64,000 bases of DNA, from NCBI GenBank assembly GCA_012295275.1, contig CM022670.1, forward strand, positions 29,713,938 through 29,777,937, given 5' to 3'. This document shows positions 27,126 to 37,824 of the stretch, one piece after another. Positions within the stretch are counted from its first letter, which is position 1, and every line of letters begins with the position of its first letter. The notes beneath the pieces are model-generated. The model was not told the origin of the DNA. It was given only the letters and a program-made list of their open reading frames with translations, and did not search any database. Made by a program: the position numbers and the translations under genes. This stretch comes from Chrysomallon squamiferum. Lineage: Eukaryota; Mollusca; Gastropoda; Neomphalida; Peltospiridae.

Positions 27126-29645
27126 TGCATACAAATACACATGTAATACATAGCGAAATCAAATTTTTGTTATTGTTCACCACACTTTTAGTTTTCAAAA
27201 CACTGAAATTATACGAAGCTTAAGTTCATTGTTCATTTTACACGTTCATAACACGATTTTGTTTTGTCATATTGCCATATTAATATAAAATGTCTCAAAT
27301 ATCTCATATATTTGTTCGGAAAATTACCAACACTTTCTCCATGACTGATGCGTATCTGATTGAAAATCTAATTAGCTACTCTTCAAAGAATTCTCCAAAT
27401 AAAAGAAAATACATTACTTATTCTGTCTGCATATTATCAAACCATTTTAATAAATCTCCAGATTTGATCTTATCAAAGCTCACCAGAGTACACCGCTCTT
27501 GTTTGACACAGAGGCGTAGATAAACTGGATATAACTGATAAAAGATCTAGATTTATTAATAATAACTGGAAGAGTAATTCGAGTCGACAAACCGGCGAGA
27601 TACGACCACGGAAGAAAGTAGCGTCACTTAATCAAATATTGGTTGCAAGATAATACGTGAAGAACCATATGACACTGCGACAAGTCCCAAGAGAAAGACG
27701 TATGTTATAAAATGTAAGACAAATATAAAATGTAATCTTAATATATATATATATATGTAGTCTGTGTGTGTATTTGTGAGTTATTGTTTGTGAGTGTATG
27801 TATGTATGTATGTATGTATGTACATATATGTAGTGGTTATGTATATATGTATTCATGTGTGTGTACGTACGTATACAAATACGTATACATATACATACAT
27901 AATAAATATAATAAGTAAATGATACGTAATACATTTTGTAATAATGACTTATTAACATTATCTCGCTTACTTCTGTTTTTCATTCCGCACACTGTGTACA
28001 TTTACCTTTATAATTATAATGATAGTAACAACAACAGCAACAACAACGCCAACAATAAAAACACTTACCTTAGATCATCCAAGGTAAATCGAGAACGAAA
28101 TAATTAAATTTGTAATCTTGTTAAATTCCACAAAAACGTTACAGAACAAAATAAATACAGGTTTCGTTGCCCTGCACGTAGAGTAAAATGTTTATGACGT
28201 CATAATAATTACCTTTGACCTTCATATCACAAAGCTGAGAGTGCATGCATTAATTATTTTACAGAAATTTGTTTTGTTTAATTAGAAATACAAGAAAGGT
28301 AGGTATATTTTTAAAATATAACTAACAGTTTATTTAATGAAAAGCTGCCCTCACAAAAAATATCAAGTTTAACATATTAGGGCCGATAACTAAATAACGG
28401 GAAAAAAATTGATGTTCCATTGATGTTGTTTTTGCTGTTGTTGTTCATGTTCGTATTGTACTTGTTGTCGTTGTTGTTCTTCTTCTGACTGCTTATTTAT
28501 TCATTCATTTATTCATTTGCTTGCTTATTTTAATAATAGTTTACTTACTAACTTAATGACCTATTATAATTTTAAATCGACCATTTATATATAGCAACTG
28601 CTGTTTAAAAAAAAATTAAATAATAATATTAAAGAAAAAGGTAAATAAATAGTAAAAAGAAGAATATAACTATATCGAAAGAAAAAGACTGGATGATAAA
28701 TTTAAAACAATCAATTCAGCTATAACCTAAATGAATACATCACTATTACGTTAATGTATTACATAAACTGTTATCAATAGTATTATTATTATCATCATCA
28801 TCATAATTATTGTTATTATTCTTGTTATTATCATCATCATCGTCGTCATCATTATTAATAGTCTATTATTAGTAGTAGTATTACTCCCAGCTGTCGATGA
28901 ACACGTGAAGACGTAATGACGGCTGTAATTCTGGTAAACGATACTGGGTGGGTGTGGAAGCGTATAAATATAATTCACCATCATTAAAACAAGTCACTGA
29001 TCCGATGCGGATATAATAACCATTAATAACAGTGTTAAAAATGTACTGATATACTTATTTCTTCATCACATATCATACTGTTTATTTTTTTAAAGTTTTA
29101 TTCTGTTTTTAATAAATTATTATCTGAATATCCTTATTATTATTGCTGTTGTTACTGTTGTTGCTGCAGCTTCTGTTGATAGAGTAGTGGTTGTTGTCTT
29201 ATAGTTGTTATACAAAGAGATAGTATAAAGGAAAACTATTTCAAGAATTCAGAAGAAGCCCAGCTATACTGGTCTTCGCAATGGTTGTATTTTTTTATTC
29301 AGTTGGTCAAGCATCTTGTTCTATATATCCCTCTTTATGCGACGTATTTACACAAGAACTAAATATATTCCCCATCAACGAGGTAGTCAGTTAGATACAA
29401 TACACAAAATTATCTGTTGATTTGTTTTTCTAGATCCATTTGTTTCGATTATTTAAAAAATTTCCTAGCCGGCATTCAAGATTCAAATCATTAGTTTCAA
29501 GATAGTACGTGCGCCATCTATACCAAACGGGTTTTCCATCCAATTTGGAAAATTGTTTTTACGATTAATTATACAATTTAACGCTGAAAAAAATACGCCT
29601 CCATGCAGTTTAATTCTGGGTAATTCCTAGTCTTATTCGAGGCCA

Positions 29646-29810
29646 TTAATCAGCAAGTCGTTCAGAATCCCACTCTGGGATAATCGTCAGCAGACGACTT
29701 CCTCCACGTGCCTGAGATGCAGCAAGGAGACTGCGTTTTCGCGCCAACTGATTCTGCAAACGTCTGATTAGTAGTAATTCGGTCGTGACGAATCGAAGGA
29801 AGTAGATTCG
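29646..29810 (-). pseudogene. Open minus-strand stretch, possible retroelement fragment or unassigned exon
   Basis: Reading minus from 29810 there are 54 sense codons and then TAA at 29646-29648, with no Met. From an acceptor-like cag (exon from 29753, with a tactaat branch-point match upstream) it reads NQLARKRSLLAASQARGG, then SRLLTIIPEWDSERLAD and stop. The region is clearly GC-richer than its surroundings. The (R)xRSLLAASQ..G..LLxxxP pattern resembles the stretch after the reverse transcriptase domain of some non-LTR retrotransposon proteins (ARLLAAS...WLxAxP), so retroelement debris is my first guess. A true terminal exon is the alternative. Confidence 0.35.
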
Positions 29811-29994
29811 TTATCGATCATTCTCATCGAAAGACAACTACCGCAACTGCTTTAGCTCAATAACCAGCACATATTGCTGCATCAAAACTGTAAATTGTCC
29901 GTGTTCTGTGCTCTGCTAGCACAACTAAGGATAGTATATTTACGGAATATTTATTTTAAAATTATTTATGAAAATATTTTCTTTATACTTGTAT

Positions 29995-30600
29995 AGAACG
30001 AAAATTTCGTAATATGGTGATTATTTTAGAAGTTTATTTTTCCATTTAAATGAAAATATTTTAAATAAATTAATCAAGCAAAATCAAAGTGGTACCTGAG
30101 CATGCTACATTATATATAAAAAAAACTGAGTCAGATACTTTTCGGAATATTATTTCAGAAGTATATTTTTTCATTTAAACGAAAATATTTTACTTTAAAT
30201 TGATCCACCCAAATTTATTTGTAAAACTTGTGTATGCCTGAAGTATGTAGGTATGTGAATAAAGGAAGGTTGCAGTATTTTAGAATATTAATATCTTGGA
30301 AAAATAAATATTTCACAAATTAACTTTTTTATTTAAATGAAAATATATTGTTGTTGTTTTTTTTTTTTTAGTGTATCAAATGTCGTAGCTATATGCAGCA
30401 GACGAGGACAGCTGATTTTCGGAATGATTATCTTTTTTCTGAATTTACAGGTTAACTTTTCGTCTAACTGACCATAAATAACTAAGAAGTTTTAATAAGA
30501 TTATTATATTTCGAATATTTCTCAGTTTAACCAACGTATGAAGTTTGGCTTCATTTAGAAGTTATCTTTTAACAAAATGAACATCAGTTTTTCATAAGAT
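29995..30600. repeat. Diverged tandem repeat, units of about 120-150 bp
   Basis: Four diverged blocks share tttcggaatattattttaga followed by a tttatttttccatttaaatga-like stretch and a short AT-rich tail (near 30000, 30140, 30285 and 30420). Copies differ strongly, so this is an old satellite-like array. Confidence 0.5.
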
Positions 30601-31205
30601 AATTATATGTAAAATATTTCTCATTCCAGCCAGCGCTCCAGAGTTGTACTAAATTTTCAACGCGTCAGTTAATTCACACCCCAGCCTCACTCTGCATTTA
30701 TATATATTTCAATCACGTAATTTATATCAAAGGGAAAAAATTATATTAATATCTCAACAATTAACATGATAATAACTTTTCGCAGTTTGTTCTTTCTAAC
30801 AATGAAAACGAAGTGTTGAACATTTAGATAAAAAAAAAAAAAAAAAAATGCATTTAACAGTCTGTGTCGAAAATATTATCTTTTTTCTGTTCATTCATTA
30901 ATAGTTAAAATAAAAAATTCATGTCAGTTTTAGCACTGATCTCAAATAAATATGATAGATAAGCTTATTAACAGTTCTGCCGTAAAAATGTTATGACATT
31001 ATTCGCTATAACCAGTGGGTGATAATAGCGTGGATCAAACCGTGTTTAATGATGAAGAACAGATATTTTACATTTAGTAGAATATTAAAAAAAATTAAAA
31101 AAAAACATACGAGAAAAAACATACACCATCTATGACAAAAAGATTTGGATCAGTACAAATATACATTAGAATCAAATAATAATATATATTCAATAGCTAA
31201 GGTGT

Positions 31206-31237
<32 letters not shown>

Positions 31238-31689
31238 CACATGCACTCATACACACACAAAACTGCAGAAGCAAGTTATGATCCTATATGTTTTGAAACT
31301 TATGCTTTCTATTCTATTCTCTATTTTTGTTATCTATGCTGTGCTTATTAGTATACAGTTCAGTAATAATGTTAATCTGAATGATGAAAGGATCGGTTCT
31401 GATTTACGATTCTCAGTATCAGGCTGCTGGCATCTATATATCGTGACTGAATATTGGTAACCTACAGGTGATGATGGTTTGTGTGCTTTTTCTCACACAG
31501 TGTACATGCAAACACTTTCGACATGAGAGTTACGGAACGCTGAATTTATTACGATCTTTTACCACAGATAGTTCTAGAACTAGGATTACATTGTTTCTTC
31601 TACTATTTCCTCTCATTTCCGACATTATTAACAGTGTATCATAGAATGTGACTGAAACCAGACTTAACTGCGGTCTGATAAACGTAAAC

Positions 31690-31765
31690 GGTCTAGTCAT
31701 GCAAGCACATCACACCGGTTAAATTCCCGCGCTCGGTTACTGACGTCATTAAAAGCGGAAGTTCT
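31690..31765 (+). promoter_or_regulatory. Candidate promoter-like cluster: CRE and ETS motifs
   Basis: A perfect CRE palindrome TGACGTCA at 31741-31748 stands 8 bp before an ETS-type CGGAAGT at 31756-31762. Upstream is a CpG-rich run (aattcccgcgctcgg). CRE plus ETS at this spacing is typical of housekeeping promoters. No nearby exon confirms it. The same CRE octamer also occurs alone at 3165-3172 and 28195-28202. Confidence 0.25.
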
Positions 31766-32048
31766 GTTTGTTCTTCTTCACTACTAGTAACGATTTTTTC
31801 AACTAAAAACTGTTTGCTTTCAAAGGATTCGATTACAGTTAGTTATTTGAAATCATTTTGATACCACTTGATTAGAAAAATAATTGTTCTTGAAAGGACC
31901 TCTTTTCAACTAAGTAATTCCATTTATTGGTATAACAACCTTCCGTATGCATGCTTGAATTAATTTATTATCTAGAGTATAATTGCAAAAATAACTTAAA
32001 AATAATTGTTTATTATAAATAAGAACAAAGTAAAAGGTATTCAATATA

Positions 32049-32092
<44 letters not shown>

Positions 32093-32227
32093 TTCGGTAC
32101 TGCATAATTTCATAAAGATGAAAAAAAAAAAAAGCATAGTTCAGCTATTTTGTGGTTATTTTTGATATACGTAAGGGGAGATTGGTTGCTGTGTTGACTT
32201 TAACTTAAAATATAAAATGATATAAAC

Positions 32228-32230
<3 letters not shown>

Positions 32231-32289
<59 letters not shown>
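32231..32289 (+). repeat. Perfect (TC)n microsatellite, 59 bp
   Basis: Uninterrupted TC run, followed by tgtattttctg. The third long polypurine/polypyrimidine tract in the window. Confidence 0.97.
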
Positions 32290-32295
<6 letters not shown>

Positions 32296-34383
32296 TCTGT
32301 TCGTAGAAATATGTAAAAAGGTAATATAATAATTATATCTTTTCTTCTTCCATTTTATTTTACTTTATTTTATTTTTTAACGACCTCTTTCTAAATTTTC
32401 CTGACTGATCACTTTACCAATTTATCAAATCGACCATGCTCTGTGTCTAATGTCCGTGCTTGCTTGAAATCAGGCACGATTAAATAGATTCATCAGCAAA
32501 AAAACACTATTCCACAGGAACACTTTACTCACAAATAGGTTTTCAGATGCCACTTTAATCGTTCTTTACTGTGTTGTTACTCCTTTTTTGGCTATTATAA
32601 AATGCAAATCTTTCTTGTCTCTGCTTGACGACAGACGCTGAAACACGCCATAGCTGACATCGAGTCTCCCAGACACTATGCGTCCAGCTATTAGATCATT
32701 ATTAGACATGAAGTGCGATTTGTTTTCATTATCAGTGATCAAATTTATCTCTGACCCTTTTGATATATTGTACTGTACACAGAATACCACAAACGCATAA
32801 AGACATATTGGTTTCAAGTGGTTATATATAGAGTGCAGAGTGAAATCTTTGGGTATGAAAACACTTGAAACCAGAACCGCTGAAGAGATTAGATGTTTAA
32901 CTATAAAAGAAAGAAGTAGTGGACAATAACACACTGGAGAATAAATCTTTCCATTTTTTAAATAACGTTGGTTTTATTTTATTTTTTATTTTGTATTATT
33001 ATTTCCCCGAGATAAACATCGCTCTTTTAATCATCATAGCTGAAGAATCGTTTTAAATCTATGGTTTCATATATTTTTTAATGTCAAATAATTCATAAAA
33101 AGTTTACTTTCACTAGTTGACATTACACCGTTAAAAGGGTTAGCTCACTTTAATTACATTTCTAACACGGTCGATGTGTGAATAAACATTCTACATGGTC
33201 AAAACAGATTGTTGGGATGATTATTAATTCGGAAGAAAATGCGAAAACGTTACGGATATTACAGATCACGCAATAGTTATTAATACTATTGTAACTATGG
33301 GTAACATAATGCAAAATTATATGAGCAGATGATAATTTAAATTTCAGGTGTACATGTATTTCATAGCTACAAATACATATACATACATAAACAGACATAC
33401 ATATATACATACATATATTCATACACAAGTATTAATTTAGCAGTAAATAACAACAGTAATTAAAATTAAAATACCTCATTTCTACAGATAATGATGGAAT
33501 TAAATCTGAAAGTGATACCATAAATTTATTTTATATAACATTTTGTATTATGTTTATTCCTTCTTTTTTCTTCTCTTTTTTTTTCCATTATGTATATCTT
33601 TTGATGGTTACGTTTATGTATATATGTATATCTTTTTTCCTCGTAGATTGGATTCAGACATTCTTTCTTTCTCTCTTTCGTATCATCTAGTTATCTTTGT
33701 GTGTGTGTATGTGTCTTTCGCTCTCTCTTTTTCTCTTTCTTCTCTCATACACACACACACACACACACATACACACACATATATATAATTTATTTATGTG
33801 GAGATGCTATACTTCAACCAAACACTTTGTTTATTATGAGTGACAGTTTCAGAAAAAATCTAAAATATCTTACACTAAATTACTTCAGCTCCCGAGATGA
33901 CGGCCATTAAGACTAATAAAAAAGGACTACGTTTCTCGTGATCATTTTTTCTTCCATGTCTGGGTGTTTTATCCATCGATTTTGTCTGTAATGAAATATT
34001 AGCTGATCACATTTACTAGAAATAATTAGCTGATTGTGTGGAGACCTTGCCTTCCTACTTTCAGCATTTTGTTCCTTGTAACCGCCTTGAACGATGAGCT
34101 CGTTCATACATATTATCATTAGCTATATTTTTGTATATCACTACAACTGTTTGTAAACTTATACATTTAAAAAAAAAACATGTTATGTTTCCTGCTTGTT
34201 TAAGCAGTCTTAAAGTTGGAAGCGTGACCAACATGTACAGTTTATTTTTACCCGAACTGGAACTTAGTTGTTAATGCGCAGAGTTGATGTATGATGGGTG
34301 GCAAGTACGCCTCTCTTGAGCGAGCCGACCAGTTTGTATCCAATTTCTGTCTGTGCTTATGACTATTTTATCAAAAGCCTATC

Positions 34384-35127
34384 CTATCTGTGTACGTTCT
34401 ATCTTTTCTGTGTACGTCCTATCTTATCTGTGTATGTTCTATCTTTTCTGTGTACGCACTATCGTATCTGTGCACGTCCTCTTTTCTGTGTACGCACTAT
34501 TGTATCTGTGTACGTCCTATCATGTCTGTGTACGTCCTATCTTATCTGTGTATGTCCTACCTTATATGTGTACGTCCTATCTTATCTATGTGCGTCCTGT
34601 CTTATCTGTGTACGTCCTATCTTTTATGTGTACGTCCTATCTTATCTGTGTACGTCCTATCACATCTGTCTACGTCCTATCACATCTGTGTACGTCCTAT
34701 TATGTCTGTGTACGTCCTATCTTATCTGTGTGCGTCCTGTCTTATATGTGTACGTCCTATCTTATATGTGTACGTCCTATCTTTTCTGTGTACGTCCTGT
34801 CTTATCTGTGTACGTCCTATCATGTCTGTGTACGTCCTATCTTATCTGTGTGCGTCCTGTCTTATATGTGTACGTCCTATCATGTCTGTGTACGTCCTGT
34901 CTTATCTGTGTGCGTCCTGTCTTATCTGTGTACGTCCTATCTTATATGTGTACGTCCTATCTTTTCTGAGTACGTCCTATCATATATATGTAAGTTCTAT
35001 CATCTGTGTACGTCCTATCATGTCTGTGTACATCCTATCTTATCTGTGTATGTCCTATCTTATATGTGTACGTCCTATCTTATATATGTGCGTCCTGTCT
35101 TATCTGTGTATGTCCTATCTTATCTGG
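34384..35127 (+). repeat. 20-bp minisatellite, about 37 copies
   Basis: The unit is close to ctatcttatctgtgtacgtc. From about 34500 to 34980 the units keep exact 20-bp register with scattered substitutions; small indels occur near both ends (around 34480 and 34990). Because 20 is not a multiple of three, one pass through three units gives the same 20-residue cycle in every forward frame. The unit contains no stop in any forward frame, so three long overlapping ORFs (223, 281 and 284 codons) exist. They are best explained by the repeat rather than by genes. Confidence 0.9.
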
Positions 35128-35939
35128 ACAGATGCAAAGAAAAGAATATTTTGCTACGCTTCCAAAAATATTATACCATCGAGTTATACAGTCATTAATC
35201 AAATGTACACGACAACATATAAAAGTAAATTAATAATGTATTAAATATGTTGTTAAATAAACCACAATCATCTTCAAAATATATTTGTAAATACATATTA
35301 TAACTAAACTAAACATGGTAGTTTTGCATTTTATTCTGTAGTATGGAGAGGTTGTCTTGTCTGTCTTGCATCAAAGCAATTTAATGATTATTAACAAATG
35401 CAAGACAAAATGTTTAAATGTAACAAAATGCAGACTTTCTCCAAATTAAAATGCAATAAAAATAAAGTATTAGAAGCTATTGAACGAGTACACTGATAAA
35501 ATGACCTTCTTGAAGTATATGATTATTATCTGAAGCTGTGTTTGACTTATATACTTTTATATTTTTCGATATAAATATTTAAATCATATAAAAATAAATC
35601 TAAAATATCCTCGATTCTGTAGACATGGTCTCCCCCAGGTGACTGTTTCGTTTATAAGGTTTTCCAAAAAAAACCAAAATAATGATGATTTAGAAACCTT
35701 TACAATGTTGATTTAGAAACCTTTACAATGTTTTGTTACTGATTCATATTTTAGACTTTTATGATACAAAGATTCCTGGAATTTTCGTAATTTGTTTTCT
35801 TTTCTTTTTCTTTTTTTTTACTTTAGCTTTTGTAGTATGAAAAATACCTGACAAAAGTACACTCATAGTACGAAGCGGAATCAATAATATGGTCGATTCA
35901 TCATGAAAACACACTGGATATGTTTTTATCAGACAATGC
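35128..35939. other. Intergenic stretch without recognisable genes
   Basis: AT-rich sequence. A 23-bp direct duplication (gatttagaaacctttacaat and the next bases) lies at 35688-35733. I see nothing else of note before the Tigger-like element. Confidence 0.5.
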
Positions 35940-36531
35940 ACCGAAGTTTATAGACGAATATCTAGCAAAAATGGCCGTGGAGGCATCTCTGCTGTGTTGT
36001 TTTTGCGTTTTTGTGCAGTATTTTGCCAAATTTCTTCTTTCTGACCAATGATCGTAAGAAAGTGAATGCTAAATACTGTGCTGAGAAGAAGAAGCGGATG
36101 ATGTCCATTGAATTAAAGCATAGAAAAATTTCAGCGAGGTGTGCATGTAGTCGACTTAGCTGGGCAGTATGAGCGTAGTACTTCTATGATATATACCATA
36201 CTGAAGCTGAAGGAATAGATAAAGGCTGTAACTCCAGCCAAATGTGTTAAAACAATTTGTCTGATCTCCGAGAAGTAATAGAGTTTACAAAACCAATTTA
36301 TTTCTTTACATTCTCTTTTATTTAGTTTTTTTTATACAATATTTGTCATTTATAAATACATTTTGATTATTTAAAAACACGTTACAAAAACATGGGGTGG
36401 TTTTGAGGGCTGGAACGGAATAATGGTATTTCAATTAATTTCAGTGGGAAAAATTGATTTGTTATACGAGAGATTGAATTACGAGCTCAGCCACGAAACA
36501 AATTAAACTGGTAAGTCGAGGTACCACTGTA
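35940..36531 (+). mobile_element. Internally deleted Tigger-like DNA transposon with right terminal inverted repeat
   Basis: The transposase fossil at 36080-36277 is followed by a 3' segment whose end, about 36501-36530, reads gtaagtcgaggtaccactgt. That is the inverted form of the Tigger end that starts with cagtggtacctcgac. Just inside it are atacgagaga and attacgagctcag, also typical of Tigger-type ends. The base after the end gives TA, the expected target site. I cannot find the left terminal repeat, so the left boundary is approximate and the element may be 5' truncated. Confidence 0.65.
36080..36277 (+). pseudogene. Degenerate pogo/Tigger transposase N-terminus (HTH region)
   Basis: The frame KKKRMMSIELKHRKIS shifts by one base near 36131 and continues GVHVVDLAGQYERSTSMIYT ILKLKE, an in-frame stop, then IKAVTPAKCVK. 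This is the helix-turn-helix DNA-binding start of Tigger/jerky/CENP-B-like transposases (pattern MSLELK, VDLAxxYxRSTSTIxTILKxKE, I+A). With one frameshift and at least one stop it cannot make transposase. The catalytic DDE domain is absent; only about 250 bp separate this from the 3' end of the element. Confidence 0.75.
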
Positions 36532-36566
36532 TTTATTTATTTCTGCATTAATATTTATCCCTCATA

Positions 36567-36634
<68 letters not shown>

Positions 36635-36841
36635 CATTTTTTTGTTTACTTTATTCTATATGTTTTCATGTTGTTGGATAGTGTTAAAAGGAAGTTTGTT
36701 AATATCAACAAAAATCATTTAGAATTTTGATGTCTATATTATTATTGTTGTTGTTGTTGTTGTTGTTGTTGTTTTTGGTTGGTAATTTTAGTTGGCGTTT
36801 TTTGCTGGTTTTTTTTTTTTTTTTTTGACAGGTTTGTATTT

Positions 36842-36872
<31 letters not shown>

Positions 36873-37327
36873 TTTTTGAAAGGCTGAATGTATTGTTTTA
36901 TTTGTTTTCTTCTTATTCTTTTTCTCGAGCAACTATGACCATGAAAGTTTCTTTACTTGAAACTCAACTGGTTTATTTCATAAAACTGAAAATCAATGTA
37001 CATATATTTTTTCTATATTAATAATTAATATTTATCCCTCATACATTTTTAATTCATAATATCTATTACACTTTGGAACTGTTGTCTTGCAAATGAAATA
37101 TGAAACGTTTCTGTTTTGAAAGTCACCTAAATAATTTACATCGGCGAACAAACCGCTAAAACGGATAATAGCTAATTTAACGCTTAAAAGAAATTTTAAA
37201 GTTTTTGTTTTGTATACAATTTACACATTCGTACTCGGAATATAGAGTGCGTCTTCTGAAAGTCCTTCGGGTAAGTAAGAAAATGCAATAACTATTTGTC
37301 AACAATAATAAGTTTCAAAGTGCAAAA

Positions 37328-37376
<49 letters not shown>

Positions 37377-37603
37377 CAGATTAATTTTTATAATAATAAT
37401 TTGATTAATTTAATTAATATAACCTTTATATATATATATGTATGTATGTGTGTATGTATATATATGCATGTATGTATTTTTTTTGTTCCCCTTTTACAAT
37501 AAATCTTAAGAACTAACACTATTTTTCCCACCTCCATATAAAAAAGTTTTAAACACATATTATACATATTTTAAATTGTTAATAATAAAGGATATATTTC
37601 CAG
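36532..37603. other. Stretch upstream of the CAAX exon with ATT/AAT, TTG and TTTA repeats
   Basis: Holds ATT repeats at 36569-36633, TTG repeats at 36742-36772, poly-T at 36810-36826, TTTA repeats at 36840-36874 and AAT repeats at 37330-37376. A good donor-like site (gtaagtaag after 37268) follows a short GC-richer stretch, but the exon it would end carries a stop in the frame needed by 37604. Confidence 0.5.
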
Positions 37604-37799
37604 CCTAACATTTAAAATGATGAGACGGCGACCTCCTCGTGAGGGTCCTCCGCGGGGTAAAAGAAAGAATCCTGGGTATACTGAACCCCTCAGAGCTGAA
37701 GAACTTCTGACACCAGATGGCAGACTGACACCTCTGTCACAGTCAGCGAACATGAGCAAGGCGGATAAGAGAGAGTCGAAAATTTGTGTTATTTTATGA
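37604..37799 (+). CDS. Last coding exon of an unidentified gene whose product ends in a CAAX box
   Basis: I do not recognise the gene. After an acceptor (ttccag, exon from 37604) one base completes a split codon and 64 codons follow to TGA at 37797-37799. The peptide starts LTFKMMRRRPPREG, has a basic Arg/Pro/Lys stretch, then NPGYTEPLRAEELLTPDGRL and ends KRESKICVIL. CVIL is a prenylation box; a final Leu favours geranylgeranyl transferase I. Polybasic residues plus prenylation usually mean membrane anchoring. The exon is close to half G+C, against roughly 30 percent around it, and its codons look used rather than random. AATAAA stands at 37819-37824, 20 nt after the stop, as expected for a 3' end. 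Upstream exons are not secure. The Met codons at 37617 and 37620 allow a free-standing 60-residue ORF, but the acceptor and UTR context favour a terminal exon. Confidence 0.7.
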
Positions 37800-37818
37800 A
37801 CCAAAATGATCACCAGGA

Positions 37819-37824
37819 AATAAA
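37819..37824 (+). terminator. Poly(A) signal AATAAA of the CAAX gene
   Basis: Canonical hexamer 20 nt past the stop codon at 37799. The neighbouring sequence turns AT-rich immediately. It supports the view that this exon is the 3' end of a gene with a very short 3' UTR, although AATAAA is common by chance in this DNA. Confidence 0.45.

Larger units (their letters stand above)
20000..29645. other. Gene-poor region with simple repeats
   Basis: Contains poly-T tracts, AAT and TTG runs, the GA tract and the TACA array/SINE. Two short plus-strand stretches have exon-like borders, 24675-24727 and 26382-26429, discussed as a finding. No domain is recognisable. Confidence 0.45.
30601..34383. other. 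Gene-poor region before the minisatellite
   Basis: Holds CA repeats (31206-31232 and 33750-33780), ATT repeats (32049-32092), the TC tract and the CRE/ETS cluster. Minus-strand ORFs at 32566-32934 and 33913-34119 have mixed, non-repetitive composition but no family I recognise and no splice context that convinces me. Confidence 0.45.

Noticed and set aside
32566-32934. 122-codon minus-strand ORF
   Set aside because: Mixed composition and not a repeat, but no known family, no convincing splice sites and no upstream signals; left as an unsupported ORF.
33913-34119. 68-codon minus-strand ORF with coding-like residues
   Set aside because: No recognised domain; length is within chance expectation for this amount of sequence.
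34298-35244. Three ORFs of 223-284 codons as a repeat protein gene
   Set aside because: All three frames are equally open because the 20-bp unit lacks stops; no promoter, splice or poly(A) evidence. Kept only as a minisatellite finding.
37240-37268. Exon directly upstream of the CAAX exon, ending at gtaagtaag
   Set aside because: In the phase required by 37604 it contains a stop codon.
37571-37813. 80-codon minus-strand ORF across the CAAX exon
   Set aside because: It is the antisense shadow of the plus-strand exon, which has the acceptor, stop and poly(A) signal.
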